Positions 25,865-33,002 of a stretch of DNA of 64,000 bases are shown one piece after another. The stretch covers positions 62,001 to 126,000 of the forward strand of contig CAVXVE010000041.1 in the NCBI GenBank assembly GCA_963764955.1, given 5' to 3'. The notes beneath the pieces are model-generated. The model saw nothing but the letters and a program-made list of their open reading frames with translations. It ran no database searches and was not told the origin of the DNA. The stretch comes from Roseiarcus sp963764955. GTDB lineage: Bacteria > Pseudomonadota > Alphaproteobacteria > Rhizobiales > Beijerinckiaceae. Positions within the stretch are counted from its first letter, which is position 1. Every line of letters begins with the position of its first letter. The translations under genes and the position numbers were made by a program.

Positions 25865-26317
25865 ATGAACTTATTGTCGCGACGGAGCGTTCTCGCCATC
25901 GCCGCCGTTGTCGATGTCGCGTTGCATTCGCGCTCGGCGCCGGTTGCGGCCAAAGCTTTGGCTGCGCGTCACAAACTACCCCCCCGGCATCTGGAGACAT
26001 TGCTCCAGGGCCTGGTCCACGCGAAGATCCTCAAGGGCGTGCGCGGGCCGCGGGGCGGCTACGAGCTGGCGCGTGAGCGCCGGCGCATCACTGTGGGCGA
26101 GATCGTGCGCACCGCGATGTCGCTAAGCACCGCCGATCCGGAAGATCTCGGCGCGAACTCGATTCTGCTCGAGCGGGTGATCGATCCGGCTGTGCGCCGG
26201 GCGGGCGAAACCTTTCTCGCCAACCTCGACGCGATCACGGTCGAACAGATGTGCGAAACGGCCGACAAGGCCCATGTGCTCGACGACGAGAAGGTCGCCG
26301 GCGATTTCGCTATCTGA
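25865..26317 (+). CDS. Rrf2 family transcriptional regulator
   Basis: A 150-residue winged-helix regulator. The Rrf2 pattern is seen in KALAARHKLPPRHLETLLQGL, KGVRGPRGGYELAR (wing) and a central dimer helix. It has only one cysteine (QMCETAD), not the three that hold an Fe-S cluster in IscR, so an iron-sulfur sensor is unlikely. The start is certain: TAGGAGGTAAGAT precedes the ATG. It sits directly upstream of cysK on the same strand, like CymR-type regulators of cysteine supply in other bacteria; that role is inferred. Confidence 0.92.
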   Translation: MNLLSRRSVLAIAAVVDVALHSRSAPVAAKALAARHKLPPRHLETLLQGLVHAKILKGVRGPRGGYELARERRRITVGEIVRTAMSLSTADPEDLGANSILLERVIDPAVRRAGETFLANLDAITVEQMCETADKAHVLDDEKVAGDFAI

Positions 26318-26327
26318 CACCGGTATT

Positions 26328-26354
26328 TGCGGCATTCTATAGTCTTGCGCCGCA
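26328..26354. promoter_or_regulatory. Dyad between rrf2 and cysK, candidate operator
   Basis: TGCGGC and GCCGCA (extending to 7 of 8 matches with flanking T/A) are separated by 15 bases of more AT-rich sequence. The dyad lies between the Rrf2 gene and the cysK start and could be the binding site for that regulator. No biochemical support; the match to known Rrf2 sites is only general. Confidence 0.3.
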
Positions 26355-26419
26355 TAAAATGCTAACCGTCGGGCTGCGCTTAACGGCGCGGCCCGATGTG
26401 CATTTTGGAGGTGCGGCCA

Positions 26420-27394
26420 ATGACGGATGCAGGCGCTGCGCGGCGAGCGCCAGGCCGCGGGAAGGTTTATGCGTCGATCACCGACACGATCGGCGATACG
26501 CCCCTCGTCCGTATCGACCGGATCGCCAAGGAGAAGGGCGTCGTCGCCCGCCTACTGGCCAAGCTCGAGTTCTTCAATCCGATCTCCAGCGTCAAGGACC
26601 GCATCGGCGTCTCGATGATCGACGCGCTCGAGGCGCAGGGCAAGATTTCGCCCGGCCGTGGCGTCCTGGTCGAGCCGACCTCCGGCAACACCGGAATTGC
26701 GCTCGCCTTCGTCGCGGCGGCCCGCAGCTATCGGCTCATTCTGGTGATGCCCGAATCGATGTCGATCGAGCGCCGCAAGATGCTGGCCCTGCTCGGGGCG
26801 GAATTGGTCCTCACACCGGCCGCGCAGGGCATGAAGGGCGCGATCGCCAAGGCGCATGAAATCATCGAGTCGACGCCCGGCGCGGTGATGCCGCAGCAGT
26901 TCGAGAACCCCGCCAATCCCGAGATCCACCGCCGTACGACGGCTGAGGAGATCTGGAACGACACGCACGGCGAGGTCGACATCGTCGTCTCCGGCGTCGG
27001 CACCGGCGGGACGATCACCGGCGTGGGCGAGGTCTTGAAGGCGCGAAAGCCGAGCGTGCGCATGGTCGCGGTCGAACCCGAGGATTCGCCGGTCCTTGCC
27101 GGCGGAGCGCCAGGGCCGCACAAGATTCAGGGCATTGGCGCCGGCTTCGTTCCCGCCATTCTCGATCGCGGCGTGATCGACGAGATCGTCGCCGTCGGCA
27201 ACCAGACGGCCTTCGACACCGCGCGCCTGGTGGCGCGGCTCGAGGGAATTCCGGTCGGCATCTCCTCAGGCGCTGCGGTCGCCGCGGCGATCGACGTCGG
27301 CCGCCGTCCGGAAAACGACGGCAAGACGATCGTGATCATCATCCCGTCGTTCGCCGAGCGCTATCTGTCGACGGCGCTGTTCGAAGGGCTCTGA
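26420..27394 (+). CDS. cysK: Cysteine synthase A (O-acetylserine sulfhydrylase)
   Basis: Makes L-cysteine from O-acetylserine and sulfide with PLP. The 324-residue fold-type II enzyme has the PLP lysine in SSVKDRIG near residue 46, the substrate loop PTSGNTGIAL near 75, the phosphate loop GVGTGGTITG near 183 and SSGAAVAA near 275. ATG 26420 has GGAGGT seven bases upstream and is the true start. The gene is probably controlled by the adjacent Rrf2 regulator. Confidence 0.96.
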   Translation: MTDAGAARRAPGRGKVYASITDTIGDTPLVRIDRIAKEKGVVARLLAKLEFFNPISSVKDRIGVSMIDALEAQGKISPGRGVLVEPTSGNTGIALAFVAAARSYRLILVMPESMSIERRKMLALLGAELVLTPAAQGMKGAIAKAHEIIESTPGAVMPQQFENPANPEIHRRTTAEEIWNDTHGEVDIVVSGVGTGGTITGVGEVLKARKPSVRMVAVEPEDSPVLAGGAPGPHKIQGIGAGFVPAILDRGVIDEIVAVGNQTAFDTARLVARLEGIPVGISSGAAVAAAIDVGRRPENDGKTIVIIIPSFAERYLSTALFEGL

Positions 27395-27499
27395 GCGCGC
27401 CGGCCGGCCCTGGGGCGAAAGCCCGGGCGGCTAGCGCGTCTGGCAATTCGGTCTCATCGCCAAGCGCCCTATACGTCTTTGCTTTCGCGCGCCTTGATC

Positions 27500-27540
27500 C
27501 GCGAAAACCCGGCTCGACTTTTTCGCGAGCCGCGCTCTAA
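27500..27540. repeat. Palindromic intergenic repeat, copy 1
   Basis: CGCGAAAA and TTTTCGCG form an 8-bp stem around a 12-base loop, followed by GCCGCGCTCTAA. The same words (GCGAAAAccc, tttttCGC, GCCGCGC) recur at 30206-30237 and, inverted, at 31710-31745. The last bases include the stop codon of the lipoprotein gene. It resembles the dispersed palindromic elements common between genes in Rhizobiales, and could also act as a terminator. Confidence 0.55.
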
Positions 27541-27921
27541 TGGGCTCGGAAGCCCCCGCCGCCGCCATGGAACCCGCCGCCGTGGAAGCCCGCCGCCGTG
27601 GAAGCCCCCGCCATGGAAGCCTCCTCCGTGGAAGCCTCCTCCGTGGAAGCCGCCGCCGCGCCAAGCGCCGCCATGCCAAGCGCCGCCATGCCAACCGCCG
27701 CCATAATACCGGCGCCCATACCCGTAGCCGCCGCCATACCCGTAGCCGCCACCGCCGTAATAAATTCCTCCATAATAAGGATAGCCGCCGTAGTATCCGC
27801 CATAGCCGGAGTATGGATAGCCGCCGTAGCCATAACCGGGATAGCCGGTCGTGTCGCAACCGGCGAGCGCGAGCGCGAGCACCGCAAGGGTTGCGCCCGC
27901 AAGAACACGACTTCGAACCAT
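27537..27921 (-). CDS. Gly/Tyr/His-rich repeat lipoprotein (frameshifted)
   Basis: The leader MVRSRVLAGATLAVLALALAGC ends in a clean lipobox (ALAGC), so the protein should be lipid-anchored after cleavage before Cys 22. The mature part is low-complexity: first repeats of GGYPY/GGYGY type, then GGAWHGG and GGGFHGG units ending in GGGGGFRAH. Repaired length is 127 residues. One extra C in the plus-strand run at 27589-27591 breaks the frame; without the repair the protein drifts into an arginine-rich tail. The regular histidines could bind metal (inference). No family identified. Confidence 0.75.
27545..27675. repeat. Short tandem repeats coding the FHGGG units
   Basis: Units of about 15 bp built on GGAAGCCTCCTCCGT and close variants follow one another and encode the repeated FHGGG blocks of the lipoprotein. 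Such runs are prone to slippage, which agrees with the frameshift found inside them. Confidence 0.65.
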
Positions 27922-28283
27922 GGCTCTTCCTCCTTTGCGTCCCCAAAGCCCGCGAGTGACGCGCTCAGGCCCTGGCGAACCTCAACGCGCAAGCGCGCTG
28001 TTCGTTTCGTTCGCCCGATCCGCTGCGGCCGTCGAAATGAGCCAATGCCGTACAGCGCAACGGCGTCACTGGCTCACACCGGCCGAGCGCGAACTGTTCA
28101 GGACCGGTCCGGCCGACATAGTCAGGACCGCGCTGCCGTCGCGACGGATCCGCCCGCTTAGACGACCCACGATCCAACTCCTGACCATGCCAAAACCGCC
28201 GCGTAGCTTCTCCCGTCGGGCGATGGTACGCCGGGAGGCGTCAAACCGCCAGCACTCGAGCGCTTAAGCCCAAAGGAAGGCGC
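27922..28283. other. Intergenic stretch without a gene
   Basis: Lies between the divergent lipoprotein and thioesterase genes. Several overlapping open frames exist on both strands, but none shows a ribosome site, a recognisable domain or sensible codon use. Presumably it holds promoters for both neighbours, although I found no convincing pair of boxes. Confidence 0.5.
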
Positions 28284-28682
28284 ATGTCGCTGATCGACCG
28301 CATCAACGCCAATCCGCTTCCATTCGCCCAGTTGCTGGGAATCGAATTCATCAGCGCCGAGGCGGACGCCCTCGCCGCGCGGATGCCGATCAGGCCGGAT
28401 CTCTGCACACTGGGCGGCGTCGCCCACGGCGGCGCGATCATGAGCTTCGCCGACACACTGGGCGCGGCCGCGGCTTTCATCAATCTACCCGCCGACGCCA
28501 AGGGAACGACGACGATCGAGAGCAAAACCAATTTCATCGCCGCCGCGCCGGCCGGTTCGACCGTGATTGGCCGCACGACCCTGGTCCATCGCGGCAGGAG
28601 GACCCAGGTCTGGCAAACCCGCGTGGTCTCGGAGGACGAAAAGATCCTAGCGCTCGTCGTGCAGACACAGATGAACCTGTGA
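28284..28682 (+). CDS. PaaI family hotdog-fold thioesterase
   Basis: A 132-residue acyl-CoA thioesterase of the PaaI/YbgC-like hotdog superfamily. The key GGVAHGGAIMSFADTLG motif, with the central-helix HGG, is near residue 45, and TTIESKTNFIAAAPAGS near 76 is the usual second strand. It hydrolyses acyl- or aryl-CoA thioesters; the substrate is not predictable. Start ATG with AAAGGAAGG upstream. Confidence 0.9.
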   Translation: MSLIDRINANPLPFAQLLGIEFISAEADALAARMPIRPDLCTLGGVAHGGAIMSFADTLGAAAAFINLPADAKGTTTIESKTNFIAAAPAGSTVIGRTTLVHRGRRTQVWQTRVVSEDEKILALVVQTQMNL

Positions 28683-28786
28683 GCGCCCCGCCGCCTGCCT
28701 GACTTTTGCCTCGGCAAAAAAGACGCTGGCTGGAATCACGAATCGGTCATTAAAACAGACGCCGCCGGAACAAACACGCCAAGCCC

Positions 28787-29296
28787 TTGTTTCGCGCGTC
28801 TGGAGGAGAAGCGGAGATTCCTGGCAAGATACGCAAACGGAAGGTGAAGCGCGCGGTCCGATTGCAGTATGGCGCGCTTCCTTATCGTTTCACCGCCGAC
28901 GCAGCGCTGGAATTCCTCATCGTCACCACGCGCCAGTCGAGACAATGGATCATTCCCAAGGGCTGGCCGATCAAGGGATTGCGGCCGGCCAAGTCGGCGG
29001 CGAGGGAGGCTTTCGAAGAGGCCGGCGTGAGGGGCCGGATCGGGGGAAAGTCGATTGGCCTTTTCGCCTACAACAAGACGCTCGACGCGAATGGCATTCG
29101 GGTCAGCTGCGAGGTCCGGGTGTTTCCGCTGCTCGTGAAACGACAAAGCAAAGCCTGGCCGGAGGTCGAGCAGCGGGTGGTTCAGTGGGTCACTCCGACC
29201 AGAGCCCTGGCGCTGGTCAAGGATGAGGGACTCAGGGGGCTTATAGCGGCGTTCGCCAAGCGTGTGGCGGTCGCCGCGAGCAAATCGACGCCATAG
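28787..29296 (+). CDS. NUDIX hydrolase
   Basis: A small NUDIX hydrolase of the kind that cleaves diphosphoinositol or dinucleoside polyphosphates. The box reads GWPIKGLRPAKSAAREAFEEAGV: the REAFEEAG core is intact, but the first Glu of the consensus is Leu, and the PKGWP motif precedes it. The start is uncertain. The longest reading begins at TTG 28787, which has no ribosome site. A strong GGAGGAG at 28802-28808 instead points to ATT 28817, a rare start codon, giving a product of 159 residues; GTG 28844 is a third option. Confidence 0.82.
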   Translation: MFRASGGEAEIPGKIRKRKVKRAVRLQYGALPYRFTADAALEFLIVTTRQSRQWIIPKGWPIKGLRPAKSAAREAFEEAGVRGRIGGKSIGLFAYNKTLDANGIRVSCEVRVFPLLVKRQSKAWPEVEQRVVQWVTPTRALALVKDEGLRGLIAAFAKRVAVAASKSTP

Positions 29297-29331
29297 AGCG
29301 CGGGGCGCATGGATAGATCGAGGGCGGTCAA

Positions 29332-30156
29332 ATGCTCAATCAGATGCTGCTCGGAGAACCGATTGGGCAGAGCTGGCTCCAGCTTTCGGAACTTGCTCTC
29401 GCCTTCGTCCTGTCGGCGCTGATTGGGCTTGAGCGCGAGATCGGCCAGAAAAGCGCCGGCCTGCGCACCTATACGCTGGTGGGAACTTCGTCGGCGCTGA
29501 TCATGCTTGTCTCCAAATACGGGTTCACCGACATCGTCGAGAGCGGCCGCGTCGTCCTCGATCCTTCACGCGTCGCCGCGCAGATCGTCTCGGGAATAGG
29601 TTTCATCGGCGGCGGCGTCATTTTTGTGCGCAAGGACATCGTTCGGGGTCTGACGACAGCGTCCATTGTCTGGCTCACGGCCGCCGTGGGCATGGCCGCT
29701 GGCGCCGGCCTTCCGATCCTCGCCATCGCCGTGACCTGCGGACATTTCATTGTCGTGTTCGCCTTCCCGGCGATCGAACGTCATCTGCCCAGATCACGCT
29801 GGGCGCCGTCGCCTCTGCACATTTCCTATGAGGCGCGCCGGGGCGCGTTGAGAGAGATCCTCGCCGTTTGCACCAATCAGGAATTTTCGGTGAGCCGCGT
29901 GCAAGTCGAGGACAGGCCCTTGCGCGACCATGGTCAGTCGGGCGCCCAGGCAGGCAAGGGGCGCGGGACGGGCTGGGAGGATCACCCCGCGGAGGTGGAA
30001 GAGGCGCCGTTGGGAGAATTGCCAGGCGAGGGGATTGTGACGCTGCTGGTTGAAGTCCGCGGCGCGAGGCCCGTACGGAGGCTGGCGGCGCGATTGGGTG
30101 AAATCGCCGGCGTAACCGCGGTTCGCATCGGAGATCGAAACCTGACGTCGGACTGA
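29332..30156 (+). CDS. MgtC/SapB family membrane protein
   Basis: A 274-residue inner-membrane protein. Four or five hydrophobic segments fill residues 20-145. The MgtC hallmarks LSALIGLEREIGQKSAGLRTYTLVG near residue 32 and the Gly-rich GIGFIGGGVIF near 95 are clear. A soluble C-terminal domain of about 110 residues follows, ACT-like in length. MgtC proteins are linked to growth in low magnesium and to inhibition of the F-ATPase; which applies here is unknown. Between residues 200 and 225 there is a charged insert. Confidence 0.9.
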   Translation: MLNQMLLGEPIGQSWLQLSELALAFVLSALIGLEREIGQKSAGLRTYTLVGTSSALIMLVSKYGFTDIVESGRVVLDPSRVAAQIVSGIGFIGGGVIFVRKDIVRGLTTASIVWLTAAVGMAAGAGLPILAIAVTCGHFIVVFAFPAIERHLPRSRWAPSPLHISYEARRGALREILAVCTNQEFSVSRVQVEDRPLRDHGQSGAQAGKGRGTGWEDHPAEVEEAPLGELPGEGIVTLLVEVRGARPVRRLAARLGEIAGVTAVRIGDRNLTSD

Positions 30157-30205
30157 ACTCCTGTGTCTGGAGCCGGCCGGGATCGCTTGCGCCTTTCCCC
30201 TCCCC

Positions 30206-30237
30206 CCGCGAAAACCCTTTTTTTCGCTCGCCGCGCC
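30206..30237. repeat. Palindromic intergenic repeat, copy 2 (short)
   Basis: GCGAAAA (30208-30214) pairs with TTTTCGC (30221-30227), followed by TCGCCGCGC, closely matching the element at 27500-27540 but with a shorter loop. It lies just after mgtC and could double as its terminator, since a run of seven T sits in it. Confidence 0.45.
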
Positions 30238-30314
30238 TATACGGAGGCTGTCTTGATGGCGCAATGGAATCGCTCGACAAAGGCCAGACAATCGAGCCCC
30301 GAAGGAGCGGCGCC

Positions 30315-31708
30315 ATGAAGAGACGAATATTCGGGATCGGCCTTCTCACCCTGATGTTGAGCGCCGCCGCGGCCGACGCGCAGACCGCGACCAACATGGC
30401 CGTCCTTAGGGGGCTTGCTCCAGTCTCCGCGCTTGCCGGCACGCCGGACGGCCGGGCGGCGCTCGCCTCGAACTTCACCGTCACTGGCGGGATCCAGACG
30501 GGCGCCGTTCGCCAATCGACTTTGCTGCCGTTCGCCGAACAGAGGCAGCAGGCTTTGCGCGACGCGTTCATCACCGACGGCAATCTCGCTGAGCTGGCGG
30601 ACGGTTTCGGCTCGACGCTCGGCGCGGCCTATCAGGCGCGCGCGCATTATCTCGACCGGGAGCGCTTCACCAGCATCTCGAAAGCCGTGGCCGACGTGAT
30701 CGCCTACGCCAATTCGACGTCGGGCGCCGATTCGAACGCCGGCAAATATTTCTTCGCCAATGGCACGACGAACGGCAAGAAGCCGGTTTCCGACGAGGCC
30801 TCGCGATCTTCAAGGACGTGCACGGCGCGCCCGATCCTTTTGGCCGGGCCTATGACCGGCCGGCCGGAACGCCCGGCGCTGATCTCTATGGCGATTCCCG
30901 CCCGTTTCAGACCGAGCCCAGGACCATCCCGATCGTGGGGCCGGACTATTTCAACGTTCCCGCCAGCAACGAGGTCTATAATCGCGGGCCGATCATGAAT
31001 CTGGTCGACAGCCCGTCCTTCCCGAGCGGACACGCGACCTACGGCTATATGGGCTCCCTCCTGCTCGCCGTGCTCGTGCCCGAGCGCTATCGGGAGATGG
31101 TCGTCCGCGCCGCGGAATACGGCAACGACCGCATCATTATGGGCGCGCATTACGCGATGGACGTGCTCGGCGGGCGAACCGTCGCGGCCTATGATCTCGC
31201 CCATCTGCTCGCCAACGACCCGGCCTACATGAACCGGCCGCTCAGGAACTTTGCGATGGTCACCGAGACGTCCGAGCCTCAGGTTCCCGTGACCATCGGC
31301 GACTTCCGGGCGGCGGTGATGGCGGCGCGAGCCGACCTTGTGAAGGCGCTCGAGGCGGCCTGCGGCGACACAATCGCAGCCTGCGCGGGTCAGGATACCG
31401 GCCGCTTCAACGCGCCCGCGATGAACGAGGCCTTCTACGCTTCGACCCAGACCTACGGCCTGCCGGTGACGCATCCGGAGACTGCGGACAAGCAAGAAGA
31501 CGTGGGCAAGCTCGCGCCCGAAGCCGGCTATCTCTTGACCGTGGCCTTTCCCAAGCTCAGCCTCGAGGAGGCGAACCGCATCCTGACCGAGACGGAAGGA
31601 CCCGGCGGCGGCTTTCTCGACGACGGATCGGCCTTCGGCGTCTATTCGCGGCTCAATCTCTATGCCGCTGCGGGCCGCGCGGCCGAGATGTCGCGCGCCA
31701 AGCCTTAG
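30315..31708 (+). CDS. PAP2-type acid phosphatase, secreted (frameshifted)
   Basis: A 464-residue periplasmic class-A-like nonspecific acid phosphatase. The signal peptide runs from MKRRIFGIG to about ADAQ at residue 25. The phosphatase signature appears as SRPF, then SFPSGHATYG, then DRIIMGAHYAMDVLGGR (R-x5-H-x3-D), with the serine of the classical SRx5HxxxD replaced by Asp. About 170 residues of extra C-terminal sequence follow. One C is missing near 30799-30801 (between SDEA and LAIFKD); adding it restores the full protein. AAGGAG eight bases upstream fixes ATG 30315. Confidence 0.88.
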
Positions 31709-31808
31709 AGCGCGCGGCGAAAAAGTGGAGGCCGGTTTTTCGCCAGAAAGCGCGCGAAATCAAGGAATCCAGAGCATGCTGCGATTTGATCGAATCGCAG
31801 CATGCTCT
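31706..31808. repeat. Palindromic intergenic repeat, copy 3 (two hairpins)
   Basis: Two perfect stems lie side by side. The first is GGCGAAAAA (31716-31724) with TTTTTCGCC (31736-31744), the same core as at 27500 and 30206 but in the opposite orientation. The second is a 16-bp stem, AGAGCATGCTGCGATT (31771-31786) with its exact complement (31793-31808) around a 6-base loop. The right end contains the YafY stop codon. Elements with an AAAAGTGG-N-CCGG-TTTT core and AGAGCATG ends are widespread between Rhizobiales genes. It probably terminates both convergent genes. Confidence 0.7.
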
Positions 31809-32496
31809 AGGCCGCGTTCATCTCGCGCCAGCGCTGCCAGCGCCGGCGCAATTCGCCCGGGCGAAGGCCAACGGCTTCATCGAGGGCCTCGGCCTCGATG
31901 ATCCGGTCGGTGCGGAAGTGCCGGAACCCCCGGCGCAGCTCGCACCATGCGACCAATAGGCGGCTCGTCTCGGCATAGCCGAGGATCACCGGCCACACGA
32001 CGCGCTCGGTCTCCGCGCCGGTCTCGGAACGGTAGCGGAGCCTGAGCTTCCGGCCATCGCGGATCGCCGACCGGAGGCTTGAGGCGTCGACGCTCTCCTC
32101 CGGCTCCACGACGGTCGGCTTCACGCCGACGCTGGGCTCGGCGATGAACGGACGCAGGCGTTCGGGCACGACCGCGGCGATCTTGGCGATCACGTCGCGC
32201 GCGGCATTGGCGAGCGCCTTGTCGGAGCGGCCCGCCACCCACTGCGCTCCCAGCATCACCGCCTCGATTTCATCCGCCGTCAGCATGAGCGGCGGCATGT
32301 CGTAGTCGGCGCTGAGCAGGTAGCCCAAGCCCGCCTCGCCGTCGATCGGAACCCGCTGGCCGATCAGGTCCGCGACGTCGCGGTAGACCGTGCGCTTCGA
32401 GACTTCGAGTTCGGCCGCCAAGGCGGCCGCAGTCACCGGTCGGGTGGACCTGCGAAGAATCTGGATGATCTGAAACAGCCGGTCGGCGCGACGCAT
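31807..32496 (-). CDS. YafY family transcriptional regulator (HTH + WYL domain)
   Basis: A 229-residue regulator. The N-terminal winged helix (ADRLFQIIQILRR, then VSKRTVYRDVADL near residues 32-44) is of the DeoR/HTH-11 type. The C-terminal half is a WYL domain, seen here as LRLRYRSETG, VVWPVILGYAETSRLLVAWCELR and FRHFRTDRI. It is divergent from a VOC-family gene, a pairing often seen in Proteobacteria in which the YafY protein controls the neighbour. Its own stop codon lies inside the palindromic repeat. Confidence 0.9.
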   Translation of the reverse strand: MRRADRLFQIIQILRRSTRPVTAAALAAELEVSKRTVYRDVADLIGQRVPIDGEAGLGYLLSADYDMPPLMLTADEIEAVMLGAQWVAGRSDKALANAARDVIAKIAAVVPERLRPFIAEPSVGVKPTVVEPEESVDASSLRSAIRDGRKLRLRYRSETGAETERVVWPVILGYAETSRLLVAWCELRRGFRHFRTDRIIEAEALDEAVGLRPGELRRRWQRWREMNAA

Positions 32497-32500
32497 GGAA

Positions 32501-32532
32501 TGCTGACTCCTGCTGCCAGAATGGTGTCAGCA
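32501..32532. promoter_or_regulatory. Candidate YafY operator in the divergent promoter
   Basis: TGCTGAC (32501-32507) and GTCAGCA (32526-32532) form an inverted repeat of 7-bp arms with an 18-base spacer. It is centred in the 97-base gap between the divergent yafY-type and VOC genes, where it could serve both promoters. Confidence 0.4.
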
Positions 32533-32593
32533 GCCTCATGCGACAAGGCCCTTCATCGCCGCAGTCTGCGGCGCGATCGAAAGGATCAGCCGC

Positions 32594-32992
32594 ATGAAAT
32601 TCGCTTCCACCCGTCTCGTCGCCGCGGACATCAAGGGCATGGTTGCGTTCTACGAACTGGTGACGGGCCAGCGCGCCGAATGGCTCGCTCCCGTCTTCGC
32701 CGAGATCGTCACCCCGTCCGCCACGCTCGCCATCGGGAGCGTCGAGACGGTCGCTTTATTCAAGCAAGGCAGCGCCGAGCCTGCCGCCAACCGCAGCGCG
32801 ATCATCGAATTCATGGTCGACGACGTCGACGCCGAGTTTGCGCGCCTGAAAGACAAAGTCGAGGTGGTGCACGAGCCGAAGGTGATGCCCTGGGGCAACC
32901 GGACGGCGCAGTTCCGCGACCCCGAGGGCACGGCCGTTTCGCTGTTCGCGCCGGTGACGGACGCGGCGAAGGCGCGGTTTGCTTCCCGTTAA
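32594..32992 (+). CDS. VOC family protein (glyoxalase/bleomycin-resistance fold)
   Basis: A 132-residue single vicinal-oxygen-chelate module with two beta-alpha-beta-beta-beta halves: MVAFYELVTGQ near residue 16 and WGNRTAQFRDPEGTAVSLFAP near 100 with the typical DPEG turn. No clear metal triad can be assigned. It may be a small-molecule binding protein or dioxygenase-like enzyme. Expression is probably set by the divergent YafY regulator. Confidence 0.88.
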   Translation: MKFASTRLVAADIKGMVAFYELVTGQRAEWLAPVFAEIVTPSATLAIGSVETVALFKQGSAEPAANRSAIIEFMVDDVDAEFARLKDKVEVVHEPKVMPWGNRTAQFRDPEGTAVSLFAPVTDAAKARFASR

Positions 32993-33002
32993 AGCAAAGC
33001 CC

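Noticed and set aside
28703..28720. Terminator formed by TTTTGCC/GGCAAAA after the thioesterase gene
   Set aside because: The stem is mostly A/T with a 2-4 base loop and no T-tract after it on the plus strand; too weak to list.
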